From positions 1 to 51,977 of the forward strand of contig CAICTM010000701.1 of NCBI GenBank assembly GCA_903772945.1: DNA of 51,977 nt. Reading direction: 5' to 3'. The position numbers were made by a program, and so were the translations under genes. The notes beneath the pieces were generated by a model, which was given only the letters and a program-made list of their open reading frames with translations, had not been told where the DNA came from and did not search any database. Below are positions 40,701 to 51,274 of this stretch, piece after piece. Position 1 is the stretch's first letter, and every line of letters starts with the position of its first letter. The DNA comes from Seminavis robusta (Eukaryota > Bacillariophyta > Bacillariophyceae > Naviculales > Naviculaceae).

Positions 40701-41314
40701 TCCTTGATTCACTTTTGGGTCTAGTGGGTTTGGCCAACCTGTCAATGGCTTTTGGGCAAGTCTGCTGGAGTCTCGTTGGCGCACAGGGGCGTTTCAATTT
40801 GGCCACTCTGGTCATGCTTGTGTGCAGATGGTTGGTGACGATGCCAGTGGCATTAATCTTCATCTATGGACTAAACTACGACGAAGTGTCGGTGGCAGGC
40901 GCACTAGCAATGGGTTCTGCAACCTGTGCTTGTGTTTTGGCATCTGTTCTCTTCAGTAGTGATTGGAATGATGTTGCTCAAGATTTGTTCATTCAAGGAT
41001 TGCTGTCGTGCGATGAAGACGACGACTTTGATTTCTCTTTCGGCGATGACGAGGAATCAGAAGATGATGATGACGACGACGATGATGACGACGAGGAAGA
41101 TAGTGACAGTCCCGGGGAAGGAAGTGGGTATCCGTCGATCAAGAAGAGTTTGGACAATGATGAGGCACCATACGATTTTCCCGTGCCAACCGAGCCGACA
41201 TCACGTACAGGCACTAATACCGGGAGCGGCGTCAACAGTGGCGCTGATAGTGGGCTCATTAGTGGTACAGACAGTGCACTGATAAGTGGGGTCAGTGGGA
41301 TCAGTCATGGTTAA
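37789..41314 (+). CDS. MATE-like multidrug/metabolite efflux protein with extended N-terminus
   Basis: Two exons, 37789-40260 and 40334-41314, around a 73-nt GTAGGT...CCATTAG intron in phase 0, giving about 1150 aa. The transporter core starts near EEWKRMMGLAFPVTVGALVEP, followed by about eleven hydrophobic helices, among them CFLIVILSQFVGTHAMVAFLL, LSCILQAVLVGTVLILWYTW, IIFVLFLVQAIYRTVMVP and ALFWTVVKALILTSILLLSG. The layout resembles diatom proteins annotated as MATE (H+ or Na+ driven export), though similarity is weak by eye. Before the core is a ~500-residue region with one extra membrane helix (IVIAYCLLAFLLMYPFVVF), polyN, polyQ and RS-rich stretches. The C-terminus has a poly-Asp tract and Ser/Gly/Thr-rich tail. 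Start ATG 37789; ATG 37861 is an alternative. Substrate unknown. Confidence 0.65.
38911..38943 (+). repeat. CAG/CAA polyglutamine tract
   Basis: Mixed CAG and CAA codons encode about twelve Gln in the hydrophilic N-terminal part of the MATE-like protein. Confidence 0.9.
40261..40333 (+). other. Intron of the MATE-like gene
   Basis: 73 nt, the shortest consensus intron in the window. Donor CTG|GTAGGT, acceptor TTGTTCTCCCATTAG. The join gives SVAVL-NFGAMCNL. Confidence 0.85.
41061..41100 (+). repeat. GAT/GAC poly-Asp tract
   Basis: Encodes ten Asp followed by Glu-Glu in the acidic C-terminal tail of the MATE-like protein. Confidence 0.85.
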
Positions 41315-41496
41315 ATTTTGAGAAGATTCAGAACAAGGTCGAATTCGGATGAAGCGTCGTTTTCGCACGTCAACGGCGCACAGCGAAGCAATGTCGCTGC
41401 AAAGTCGAGGTGATACCGGTAGATACATTAGTTTTTACATTGCTTTAGTAGTAACTTGATCAATCTCTTTCGTTCAGTTGTCGGAGGTTGAATTCG

Positions 41497-44400
41497 TCAC
41501 CCGTCCAGGGGATCAACGCCACCGCGATGAATGGGCAAGAAAGACATACCAGCTTTGTTTGGATTGGTTTCTGTGAGGCTGCGTCGCTGCGGGTGAGCCG
41601 TGAAAGTACAGAAGCAGCCACAGCCTGATGGGCATTGAGTGTGTTTGGCGAACCAGCTGGCCATATGCGAGACATGGCCTCCGTGCATGCAGATATCGCA
41701 AACTATGAACAGGCCGCGAACTCCGTTCTCGCAGATGCTGCATTTTAGAGCAAACTCCTGGCAGGACCGACAAACGTTAGTCCCAAACTCTGCTTCGTTT
41801 CCGCACTTCGGACAAGTGAACACTAGGGCAATACCAGGTAAGCGTTCCTTCTCGGCAGCAGTATCGTTCAAGAGCTTGCCTTCCCTTTCTTGAACGCGTT
41901 GTAGATGCTTTTTAAGCTCTGCTCGCTTCACAAGCAGACCCCATCCAAACAGCAAATCAGAGTAGCGCCGTAGATAGGTGTCATATTTCTCGTCGTGTCC
42001 TTCGGGTAAGAAGAATTGATTCCCTTTGCCGGATCCGTTCGTTCTCGGTTGCCCCCCACTCAGCACACATACCATTGTTGCGAGCATTTGCACATCACCA
42101 AGAGCCTCGTAGTAACGCATGAAGGATGCCACCAGCTCCACTCCAAGAGCTCCTCCGCTCTTGCCACCCCATCCGTTGAAAGCATCAGGCCTCTCGTTCA
42201 GTCGGCGATCAACCATTTGAGCCAGAAGCTTCCAAACACCTTGCTTCCCCACTTCCCCAACTCGTTCGCAAACGTCTTGCAAAAAAGATAAGAACGAAGT
42301 GTTGGCCTCACGTTGACACATCGCGCTCTTGACATCCGAGGGACGTCTCTTACCTGCATTGTGATTGCACAAGGATCGAATCTGGCAGAGCCTTTTCTCG
42401 TCCTCGTGCATAGTTTCGCTCTGTGTGTCAGAGCTCAATGCGTACACACCTGGTTGGACTTTCGTCGATCTGCCTTCTCCAGACATACCAGATCTAACCG
42501 ATGGCTGCCTCATTGCTGGAAGGCTCTGAACCGATCTGGACTTGGTAATAACTGGAAAAAGAGGAAAACGTTGCATGTAAGAGAAAGTCACACTTCAAAG
42601 TGGAACGCATGAATGCAGCACTTACGCATAGGATTATCAGGCGGAGATAGCAACGTTTGCGGAAATGCATTCCCTTCTTGCTGGTGTGAAAACAACTTGC
42701 GTAGGAACACCATCGACTCCTGCATGTTTGGACGGACTGCATACTCCCCCCCGTGTACACCAGGTTCATTTTCCATATGAACTTTCTTTCCGGGGGCTAG
42801 GGAGGGGAGAAGGGGATCCGAATTTGAACGTGATTTTGTCGGTGACGACAACCCTCTGTAACTCGGCAGGCCTACAAGTGAAAGAAGAACACAGTCGATG
42901 GGAATGGCACACAATATCCGTAGGGAAGTGATAAAGAAGGTATTCTTACCTCGATGCGCAAGCGGGGAGTCAGGTGCTGCTCCATCTGCCATGTCACGGT
43001 GTGTCCACTTCATCCATCGTTCGCTACTAGTTGCGACAACGCTCGAGATGTCTCCCTGCCACTGTCCGAGCTCCCATTCTTTGGCAAGCTCAGCGCTTTG
43101 ATTGTTGAGGGCAGCCTTGTCATAGTCGTGTGTGACATACACGCTCGGCGCAAGAGTATCGCTGGATGGTCCGACTTGAACCTTACCCCCAGTAGAGGAG
43201 CCCGACTGGGACAACCCGTCTTCAGCAGTCTTTTTGGAGTTTCCTCCTCCTGAGGGTTCTGCGAGGGGACGACGAAATTTCCCAAAGTAATTCTCGTAGA
43301 TTGCACGAGACCCTTTGCCAAGTGTTACCTCAACGTTTCCTCCAAAGTCAACAGGTTCGTTGTCTGAATCGGAACTAATACTGCCAGTACTCATGTATTC
43401 GTAGAAGTTGTCGCCTGAACTCTGCTCTTGATCGCCACTGTCGTTGTCACTTCCATCGATTTCTCCCCACTCTGTCTCTTTCACTGCTTTGACCATGCTC
43501 ATGAGGTCTTTCATAGTGCGCGGACTGTCTCTTGGGATCGATACTTTCAAGTTCGCAGTATCGTGGATTCCATCGCCGCCGATTTTTGATGCTGTCCCTG
43601 GGTCTGAGAACGCCTGTTCAGGAGCAATAATTGACGAAGGAACACCGACTAGTCGTGATGATCCAGCGCGGTCATACCAGAACCACATCTAGATGGAACA
43701 CGTGAGGATGGAGCCATAGTACGGAAGTTCGAATAACAGCAGTATTTTCCCGGCACCTACCTTCTTGACATCGCCATTCTTAAACATTGCAAGCCCTCCG
43801 ATTCCTGGTCCAAAGCTCGCACCGCACAGTCGGGGACACGGTATCCGTTCAGTCTCAATGTTGTCCATGCGCTCGGCCATAGCAGCCACATCTCTCACGT
43901 GGGCTGTAGTATTGTCGTTCTCTTCCACCATCGACGACGTGACGGGGACCTTGGGCGACGAGAGATCGATTCCGACCTGGACGCCTGATATTCCTTCCGC
44001 CGTGACTGTTCCGTAGGCAACCGCTGGAACATCCATTTCGAACAGCATCGCCGCACCGTCACCAGTTCTCGAAGGCTGCTGGGGATCCGACGGTCCCCCA
44101 CTTTCTTTGACCGGCGAAGCCAGAACAGTTCTCATCGATTCGACTCCCGAACGAGTTTCCGTTTTGCTAACGACTGGCCGATTTGGGCGCTCTCCCTGAT
44201 CGCCCCAAATCCCTGCAGCGTCCCAGCTTACACCTTCTCTTTCATCGGCAAAGACTTTAGCACGGCTACTCGGAAGCAGTGACGATCGCTGGGGAGACAA
44301 GGCGTTTGTACCGTCCGACTGAGTCAAAGCTTTCTTCGGTAGTGCCTCCGGGATCATCTAAAGCCGCAACTGTAAGTATCGTAGTCCACCCAAGGAGATC

Positions 44401-46136
44401 ACAACCACAAATGGCATCAACACAAAACTTACATGGGTCGTTACAAAACCGTTGTCACCAAGGCAGCAGAGAGCCAGACCAATGTTCGGCAGTGCTTTTG
44501 CACCGTCCTGCATGCGGTCGTCGTCGTTTTTGAGGGCATGCAATCCCATCGGGTTATACGAAGTGATGGCCAACTCAGCAGCCTTGAGTTGCCCCAGCCT
44601 GCATTCCTTGCCCAATACGCCACGGTCTCGATCACCGCCTCCATCAAAGGATACAACCTTTTCCATTCCAAAGATTCTTCGCTCACTGGAGTCTGTCTCA
44701 TCCGCATTTGGACGCACCTTCCATAGCTCTGCGCGCCACCCTTCCAATCGACGACTCCCACCATTTGCACCCATTTTGTCGTGATCCATGATGCCAATTG
44801 TCAGAATTCCATTTTCGACAGGTGCAGGGCAAACACGCGGACATGCCAAATGGTACGGTGGACTGCACTGAGCAATCAACCGATACGGTGCAAACGTTCC
44901 AGATGTCCGTCCTGGGGATCCATCCATATACCAATAATCCTCCGAAGATGTCGCCGTCGAGCCACCCGTCTTGTTGGTGCTATCTGACTTGACAACGCCA
45001 TCACTAGCTGTAGAAGCCGTGCTGCTTGTGTGAGCACACCAGACTTTGACGACTGCATCCGCATCGGGACTATCCCAACCCCACGTAACCCAAGCAGAAG
45101 TGACGGCTCTGGTTTTGTTTGCACTCGTTGCCGTCAATGCAAGATAAGAAATGCCTACTCCACTGTGTCCAAAAGCATGGAAAGCCGACAATGGGTTGGC
45201 ACCAAAGCGTGATTTATCAGTCATTCGAACATCAAAAACACAGACAGTCCCTGCGGCATCGAGTACGGCACATTCGTTGGCCCGCGAGCAGGCAATCTGT
45301 CGATAGGGGTTGGCAGCGCCAGCAGTTTTCCGTGTCGCTGTTGTACCACCCGAGGCAGACGAACGCCCCCCAAACCGTATACTCGGCTTTTTGGAGGCCA
45401 GTGGCGATCGCAGATCCCAAATACAGGCGGAACTAGGCGTCGTGGTTGCCAGCAGTGGAATGCCATCACGTTCTTGTGAGAGTTTCCAACACAAACTGGT
45501 TGTCACGCAATCTGGTTCCGAATCCATGGCTAATCGTCCCAAGAGGGGGCTCAGACTGTGCCCGCTGACATCCCATAGTAGAACTCCGGATCCCCTGGCA
45601 GCCGCCAAATACAAGGAAGAACTGGCATCCGGCTGAAATGCCAAGGAAGAAACTGGTCTACCACCCGCTGACGCGTGATGTCGGTTGGATGTGGCATGGT
45701 TGAGCATCATGAGTGGTTCATGAGGTTTGGATATCCGAAAGACTGCTACTCCCTGAGCTCCAGCCACGGCTCCTAGCGAAGACGGTTGTTGCTGCTGCTG
45801 TTGCTTTCCCGAATGGCGATTCTGGATTCGGCCATCCGTAGTTGTATCCGTCCCACCACTGGTGCTAGTTCCATATTTGGAGGAGGAAAACGTACTTGCT
45901 GGCAATGGATCCGAACAGGCCAAGGCTTGGGGAGAAAAAGCCTGGTACTTGGCAATCGATCTCAAGCGAGAATGGGATGATTGTTGCTGTCTTGGCTGCT
46001 GCTGCGTTCCTTCCAGAGAAAAAGGTAGGGGTTCTAGGTCCGAAATCTGGGACGATGCTGGTTTGATTTCCGGTGACGGAGGCAGAGGTGTCATCCCAGC
46101 ACCTGACGGTTTCCATGTACTTCCGAAAGTCGCCAT
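41497..46136 (-). CDS. WD40-RING protein resembling WDR59 (GATOR2 complex)
   Basis: Six exons on the minus strand: 46136-44433, 44357-43761, 43688-42950, 42871-42626, 42551-42354, 42275-41497; all joins keep the frame (about 1420 aa). The N-terminal third has WD40 repeats (SSLAFQPDASSSLYLAAARGSG, VLLWDVSGH, SACIWDLRSP, TVCVFDVRM, TSAWVTWGWDSPDADAVVKVW). The C-terminal part has the helical segment with CNHNADVCERVG...VWKLLAQMV, then MRYYEALGDVQMLATMVCV, YSDLLFGWGLLVKRAEL, and a Zn-binding end: CPKCG, CRSC, CSIC, CDICMHGGHVSHMASWF and CPSGCGCFC. That C-terminal order matches WDR59/WDR24-type GATOR2 (SEACAT) subunits, which relay amino-acid status to TORC1 at the lysosome or vacuole. The middle is disordered. 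I favour WDR59 from the C-terminal spacing, but WDR24 is not excluded; the RWD domain of WDR59 was not clearly seen. Confidence 0.75.
42276..42353 (-). other. Frame-neutral 78-nt intron in the WDR59-like gene
   Basis: Donor GCAG|GTAAGA and acceptor ATCTTTTTTGCAAG. The intron is a multiple of three with no in-frame stop, so ORF finders read through it. Removing it gives CNHNADVCERVG, closer to the C-H-N-A-x-V pattern of the family. Confidence 0.7.
42552..42625 (-). other. Intron 4 of the WDR59-like gene
   Basis: 74 nt; donor ATGC|GTAAGT, acceptor CTCTTTTTCCAG; phase 1, joins PDNPM to LITKSRS. Confidence 0.78.
42872..42949 (-). other. Intron 3 of the WDR59-like gene
   Basis: 78 nt; donor CGAG|GTAAGA, acceptor TTTCACTTGTAG; phase 1, joins LAHRG to LPSYRG. 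Confidence 0.78.
43689..43760 (-). other. Intron 2 of the WDR59-like gene
   Basis: 72 nt; donor AAG|GTAGGT, acceptor TTCCATCTAG; phase 0, joins NGDVKK to MWFWYDR. Confidence 0.78.
44358..44432 (-). other. Intron 1 of the WDR59-like gene
   Basis: 75 nt; donor CAT|GTAAGT, acceptor CGGCTTTAG. Using the earlier ACAG gives an immediate stop. Confidence 0.75.
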
Positions 46137-46582
46137 TGTTTGTACCGTCGGTTCAGAACTACCGTATGGAATTCAATCAAGCTTCCGTTTGTCAGCTTCT
46201 ACCCTCTTTCTTCTTATGCAAAGGCAACAATGTATTATCTGGTCCTCCTCATCCTTTCTTAAAAGCTAGCTAGAGTGCCGATAGCTATGTCCTCTACAAG
46301 AGAAAAGCTCTTGCAATTTATGTGTCCAAAGTGCCGTTCACACTGTTGGATCTTGTTGGAAAGATATGATGCCGAACGGTATCTAAAGCGTATGAAGCTA
46401 CAGGTTTTAATTAAAATCTTGGTTCCACGCTGATCGAACGCTCACGATCTCACGATCGCAACAACTCCACGATCCCTCTCATCGCTAGCTATCTGGACAA
46501 ACCCAACATAAAATATATTCACAGAAGCATTGCCAACACAAGAAACAACATTTTGACAAGACCATTGAAAAGATTCAAAACA
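46137..46582. other. Spacer between the WDR59-like gene and the F-box relic
   Basis: 446 bp between divergent genes. Contains AAAGCTAGCTAGAG near 46262. No gene. Confidence 0.5.
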
Positions 46583-47713
46583 ATGACAGATGAAGGTGTA
46601 GCGCAGGAGGACTTTCACGAGTTGATCAAGTCTGCTTCAGATATCTTTTCTGGGCTTCAGCATTGTTTGTCTCAGCCTCCAGCGCGTAGAATCACCGCCC
46701 AAGTTTCGGAGCAGCAGCTCTCGGCAGTGCAAGGGCTCAAAACTCAACTTGATGTTGTGTTAGAACTAGCCAGCACCAACCACAAGACAATGGTGACAGA
46801 TGCAAGTCCCATAAATACCCACCTCTCTGATGATATAATGAAGAAAGTGCTCTCGTTTTTGAAGCCACAGCCAGAACCTTATTTGGACAATTTCTGTGAC
46901 ATGACGACAACCATACAATTCCAGTGTAACATTGGACCTGTCTGTCATCGCTGGCAAAGACTCAGTAAAGAAATTGCTGATCCAGTTTATGGACATTTTG
47001 CCCTGGCAAATTTTTTTACGCGCCCTAACAGTTCCTTCGAGTGGGCATTCCACAATCTGCCTGCTTTGGGGGCGCTCAGGTTGAGCTATTATCACGCGTA
47101 CCGTATGAGGGAAGACTCTCAGAGCTACTCCCCAAATGTGATTGCACCAATCTGAAAACACTCATGTTCCGTCTGGATCTCCCTGAGCGCAACCAAAACG
47201 TTTTGGAGTTGCTCAATACTGTCGCTCAAGTTTGCCTTAATGTAGAAGACCTGACCTTGCAGCTGGATGTAAAGCATTGTTTAGGTGTTGCTGGCCAGCA
47301 ACTGGTTTCCTCGCCTATCTTTTGCCACAAGCGAATCAAACGGCTCAGATTCAAGATGACAGACAAATCCATACGTTATAGAGTTGATGCAGCAGCAGCA
47401 GCAGTCCAGGAAAACGGATTCCTTGACCGTGACTTCATATCCCAAATGATTGCCAACCTTCCGAATCTTGAGATTCTTGATCTGCGTGAGCGTGATGACG
47501 CTACATGCCACATCTATACCGGTACGGATGGCAACCTGCCAGTTCAAATTTACTCTGATCGGATCAAAGCTGGAGCTTGCCAAGTTGTGTCGTCCGGTTG
47601 GTGCTTTGACCTCATTTGAAGGAACTTGGAGACGAGTAATACCGTACTGCGGAGACGCAAGAATGAGTACTTTGGTCCACTACAGGGTTCAAGCTGGGCA
47701 TCAGCTCTATTGA
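46583..47713 (+). pseudogene. F-box-like gene with frame changes
   Basis: The first frame (ATG 46583 to stop 47155) carries an F-box-like segment, HLSDDIMKKVLSFLKPQ ... IGPVCHRWQRLSKEI, then a helical region. Coding character then continues in another frame from about 47110 (GRLSELLPKCDCTNLKTLMFRLDLPERNQNVLELL ... LPNLEILDLRERDD) to a stop at 47617-47619. A third frame carries LELAKLCRPVGALTSFEGTWRRV to 47713. Leu spacing in the second and third parts suggests LRRs, as in F-box/LRR substrate receptors of SCF ligases. No consensus intron fits the first change, since the two frames overlap in dense coding-like sequence. I judge it a decaying gene; the first ORF of 190 aa could still be expressed. 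Confidence 0.5.
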
Positions 47714-48065
47714 CTTGAGCTTGGATAGATTTTTCTTGCTTCGGCTCCTTCCTACTGTGCATGCGAGCTGTTGGCACTTGCCGCATTGGCCTTGGTGCTG
47801 TTCCTGTAGCTAAACTTTTGGCTAGAGGCTCATTATGTGTTTATTGCTCTAAGATAGCTAGATGTGACTGTCCTCCTCAAGACCTAGACTTTCTCGACTG
47901 TCCTAAAACACTACAAGCTCGGTTCAGGCATGTGTTTCACGAAGCGACAACGACGTAAACATCCTCGTGATGCCGTATTTGCTTGCTTGCTTCCGTCTCT
48001 TTTTTGTTGATTGTAGTTTTGCGTTTTCTCCATTCATTCCTATTAGATTAGATAATCCAATCCAC
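47714..48065. other. Spacer between the F-box relic and the SIP-like gene
   Basis: 352 bp. A 65-codon frame (47761-47958) is open but shows no family features. It may be further decayed F-box gene sequence. Confidence 0.4.
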
Positions 48066-48984
48066 CTAAATATCCATATCGCCTAGACCACCACCCATTC
48101 CTCCCATGCCATCCCCCAACTTTCCCTCTCGTTGCTTCATCATGGTTTCTCCAATGACCTTTTTCATCTTGTCGTCGCCGGAATCGTACATTTCCTTCAT
48201 GAGACCCATGATTCCCGCGGATGGATCCTTTTCCTTGCTACCGGGTTTCTTTCGCTTGGCCGTCAAACTGGACCAATGCTGTTGCGACAATGACAAAAAA
48301 GAGAGTGAAGTGAGGTGAGATGGACTAAAAAGCATTTTACGAATCTTCAAACACTATGATGAATAAACTCACTTCAAAGGATCCATAATCGGTCTTTTTC
48401 TTGGCGAGTTTGACCAGAATTTTGTCGGCTTTGACGACTCGCTTACTCTTGAAGTCGTCAATTTCATTTTCGAGATTGTCCTTGTAGAGACGGTAGGATT
48501 TTCCCTTGTATCCCTTGACAATAAGATCAAAGGAATTGGGTGTGAATTGGCAGGTAATGTTTTCCTTGTCGACCGTCGATCCAACGCCTGGAAGATCAAT
48601 GTACAAAGTCACCCAGGCGCCGCTGTAGCCACCATCATCAAAGGAGAATTTGTCAATGGGCACAAAGTGTGCGTTGTTATTGATGATGACCACGGGAGGA
48701 CTTGCTGGAATAGTAGTTTTCGGAGGTGCTGCTGGCTTGGTCTCTTCTGCTGCTGGGAGAGTCTTCTTTTCTTCCTTGGGCGGAGCAGCCGCACGACTGG
48801 CTTCCACTCGCTTGAGTGCTTCTCCTTCCTTGCGCAGCTTTTTTGCCACACTCTCCAACTGCATTCGTGCCGTGGGACGGGTCAAAGTCGACGCCGCCTT
48901 TTCAATCTCCTCGGCATCCAACAGACGCTCTTGCGAGGGAGAAAGCACTTCCTCCTCTTCCACGATTTCTTCCACTTCCACCAT
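48066..48984 (-). CDS. Calcyclin-binding protein/SIP-like protein (CS and SGS domains)
   Basis: Two exons, 48984-48373 and 48278-48066, around a 94-nt GTGAGT...GCAACAG intron in phase 0, giving 274 aa, close to human CACYBP (about 230 aa). Residues ~17-62 are a helical hairpin (SQERLLDAEEIEKAASTL ... ESVAKKLRKEGEALKRV). After an Ala/Pro/Lys linker, residues ~115-205 form a CS domain (FVPIDKFSFDD ... WVTLYIDLPGVGS ... ENITCQFTPNSFDLIVKGYKG), ending YGSFE-HWSSLTAK at the junction. The C-terminal SGS part has DPSAGIMGLMKEMYDSGDDKMKKVIGETMMKQREGK, the clearest signature of the family. SIP bridges SIAH-type E3 ligases and SKP1 in ubiquitin-dependent turnover. The Met/Gly-rich tail is additional. 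Start ATG 48984. Confidence 0.9.
48279..48372 (-). other. Intron of the SIP-like gene
   Basis: Donor GAA|GTGAGT, acceptor TTGTCGCAACAG. The join gives SFEHWSSLTAK, matching the W-x-x-L of SIP proteins. Confidence 0.85.
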
Positions 48985-49338
48985 TCTTAGTAGCTAGTTG
49001 TTGATGCTATTGTGTTGTCTACCTGTACGATCTTGGTTTTTGGCTTGGCTCCCTTCTCTTTGTGAGAGAGCAACTCAAGAAGCAATGCGGGTCCGCGAAA
49101 GATTGTTTTCGAAGAGTTTCGAAAGATCCAATCAGTTTCAACTCTAACCCTACCAGAAACAAATGACAAAACACCTCACCTTGCCGCATTGCCGCATTGC
49201 CGCGTTGCCGCGTTGCCGCGTCGTCCCGAAAGCAGAAGACCGCTTTATTTCATCGAAAGGACAAGACAGACAGAAGCTGGTTGGCTAGCTAATAGAGCCG
49301 CTTTTTGTTGGCACCATCGCCAAAAGGACAATCAGAAG
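48985..49338. other. Spacer with an 8-bp tandem repeat
   Basis: 354 bp between divergent genes. The only structure is five copies of TTGCCGC(A/G) at 49181-49220. No gene. Confidence 0.5.
49181..49220. repeat. Five tandem TTGCCGC(A/G) units
   Basis: Two TTGCCGCA units followed by three TTGCCGCG units, 8-bp period. It lies about 120 bp upstream of the ankyrin relic start. Confidence 0.9.
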
Positions 49339-51095
49339 ATGGAAGAAGACACTGGAAGTAAGAGAGGACCGGTTGTAGACTGCTCCTCAGCCTCACCACA
49401 AAAACGAGCCAAGAATTCCCTGGAGGTACCCAGCCAAGTCGTGACGGAAGCTCTCTCCACTATCTTGCGGGATTTTTACAGGCGGACAAGAGCAAGAGTA
49501 AGCCAGAAGCAGGTCAAGAGCTCAAAGCTGTGTTGGCACTACCGTACAGAAACAGGTGAATGCCGCTGTTCAGCAGGCAACCACCAATCTCCAGAAGGCC
49601 CCAGAAGATTCATGTTTGCGGCATGAGGATATTTGGATCAACAAAATCCTCCCTTGTCTTGGTATGGGGCATTATGCCTTTGTGGCTCCAGTCAATCATA
49701 AAATGAAGGATCTCTACAAAGCATACTGTACAAATGTGGAGATACCTCCAATGGTTTGATGATGATGACAGCAGTTTTGCATATATGGGTAATGCCACTC
49801 GCCGAGCAACCCCTACTGATACATTTTACAGTGCAACTTGTTCCAGCCTATCTCGAGCGCAGTATTGGTACACCCACCGTGATACGAGCACTGGTCGTGG
49901 CATCAGTGCTGGTCGTGGCATGTACACCCACCGTGATATGAGCACTGGTCGCGGCATCAGTGCTGGTCGCGGCATCAGTGCTGGTCGCGGCATCAGTGCT
50001 GGTCGTGGCATGTACACCCACCGTGATACGAGCACTGGTCGTGGCTTCGGTGGTGGTTTTGGCATCAGTGCTGGTCGTGGCATCAGTAATGGCACTTTCT
50101 GCGCTACAGCTGCCAAAGCAGGTAGTCTTCAAATATTCAATGGGCTCAAGAGAAGGGACTTCATTGGAATGAAAACACTTGTGAGGGGGCTGCTAGACAT
50201 GGTCATTTTGATATCCTGAAATATGCCCATGAAGGAGGCTGTCCTTGGGATAGACACACATGCAATGCTGCTGCTATTGGCCATTTGAAGTCCAATGAGT
50301 GGCTGCCCTTGGGATAAAACACGTGCAAAGAAGCAGCTTCAGGTGGACACTTGGATTGCCTCCGGTATGACGTAAAAATGGTGTCCATGGGATGAACACA
50401 TGCAGAGCTGCCGCTGGGAGTGGCCATTTGGACGTTCTGAAATATGCCATGAGAATGGATGCCCCTGGATCAAAACAACATGCCAGAAAGCTGCTTTGAG
50501 GGGCCACTTGGAATGCCTCAAGTATGCCCATGAAAAAGGCTGTCCTTGGGATAGAGACACATGCGCAGATGCTGCAAGGGAAGGCCATTTGGAATGCCTC
50601 AAGTATGCCCATCAAAGAGGCTGCCCTTGGGTCAAAGACAAAAGCGCATGCTCAAGGCTGCTAGCACTGGTTGCTAGACTTTCTGAAGTATGCCATGAGA
50701 ATGGCTGTCCATGGGGTAAATGGACATTTGCTGGCGCAGCTGAGGGTGGATATCTGGCAGTTCTGAAGTATGCGCATGACATGATGCCCCTGGGAAAAGA
50801 ACTTGTTCCTCTGCTGCAGAAAGGAGGACACCTGGACATTCTGAAGTATGCGCATGAGAATGGATGCCCCTGGGACAAAAGCACTTGCTCCTCTGCTGCA
50901 CGAGGAGGACATTTGGAAATTCTGAAGTTTGCTCGGGATAATGGATGCCCATGGGACGGCCAGACTCTTGCCCATGCCAAGTGGGAAGGACACTCAGTAA
51001 TCTTGGAATGGGCCAAGGAAAATGGTTGCCCAGATCGGTGGGACACAGACAGTGAGTACATTGAGGACAGTGAGGACAGTAAGGATGATGACTGA
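49339..51095 (+). pseudogene. Ankyrin-repeat gene broken by frame changes
   Basis: The start (ATG 49339, MEEDTGSKRG) and N-terminal region are in one frame to ~49550. IWINKILPCLGMGHYAFVAPVNHKMK, an F-box-like motif common in diatom ankyrin proteins, is in a second frame. YWYTHRDTSTGRG and AAKAGSLQIF are in a third, with an inserted minisatellite. Ankyrin-like units of the CPWD...TC..AA..GHL..LKYAHE type follow from 50177 in at least two frames, with stops between. The last ORF (50400-51095, ATG) still encodes 231 aa with about six units (GHLECLKYAHEKGCPWDRDTC, GHLDILKYAHENGCPWDKSTC) and an acidic tail. At least four frame changes, none at intron-like borders, mark it as a pseudogene; a shortened protein from the last ORF is possible. 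Confidence 0.7.
49867..50094 (+). repeat. Coding-phase minisatellite, 18-bp unit within 54-bp blocks
   Basis: Unit GGCATCAGTGCTGGTCGT repeats within blocks that begin TACACCCACCGTGATA. Blocks start at 49869, 49923 and 50013 (spacings 54 and 90, both multiples of 18). It encodes alternating MYTHRDTSTGRG and ISAGRG. The end is diverged (GGCTTCGGTGGTGGTTTT). Confidence 0.92.
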
Positions 51096-51274
51096 GAGAA
51101 ACAGTCAGCCTCTAGCTAGTAGTAAAAACCCACAAAGCAGTACAGATAATGGTTTTGTTACGCTTTGTCCCTTGCCTACTATGACTGTACGATTTTGCAA
51201 TGTTGTCCCAGAGTTAGTTTCGTCTGCAGTCCATACCGTACCGGTACGGTTGGGATAGACACCCTACAAACTTT

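Noticed and set aside
49867..50094. CRISPR-like array
   Set aside because: The repeats are contiguous 18-bp units without unique spacers and sit in a eukaryotic ankyrin gene relic, so it is a minisatellite.
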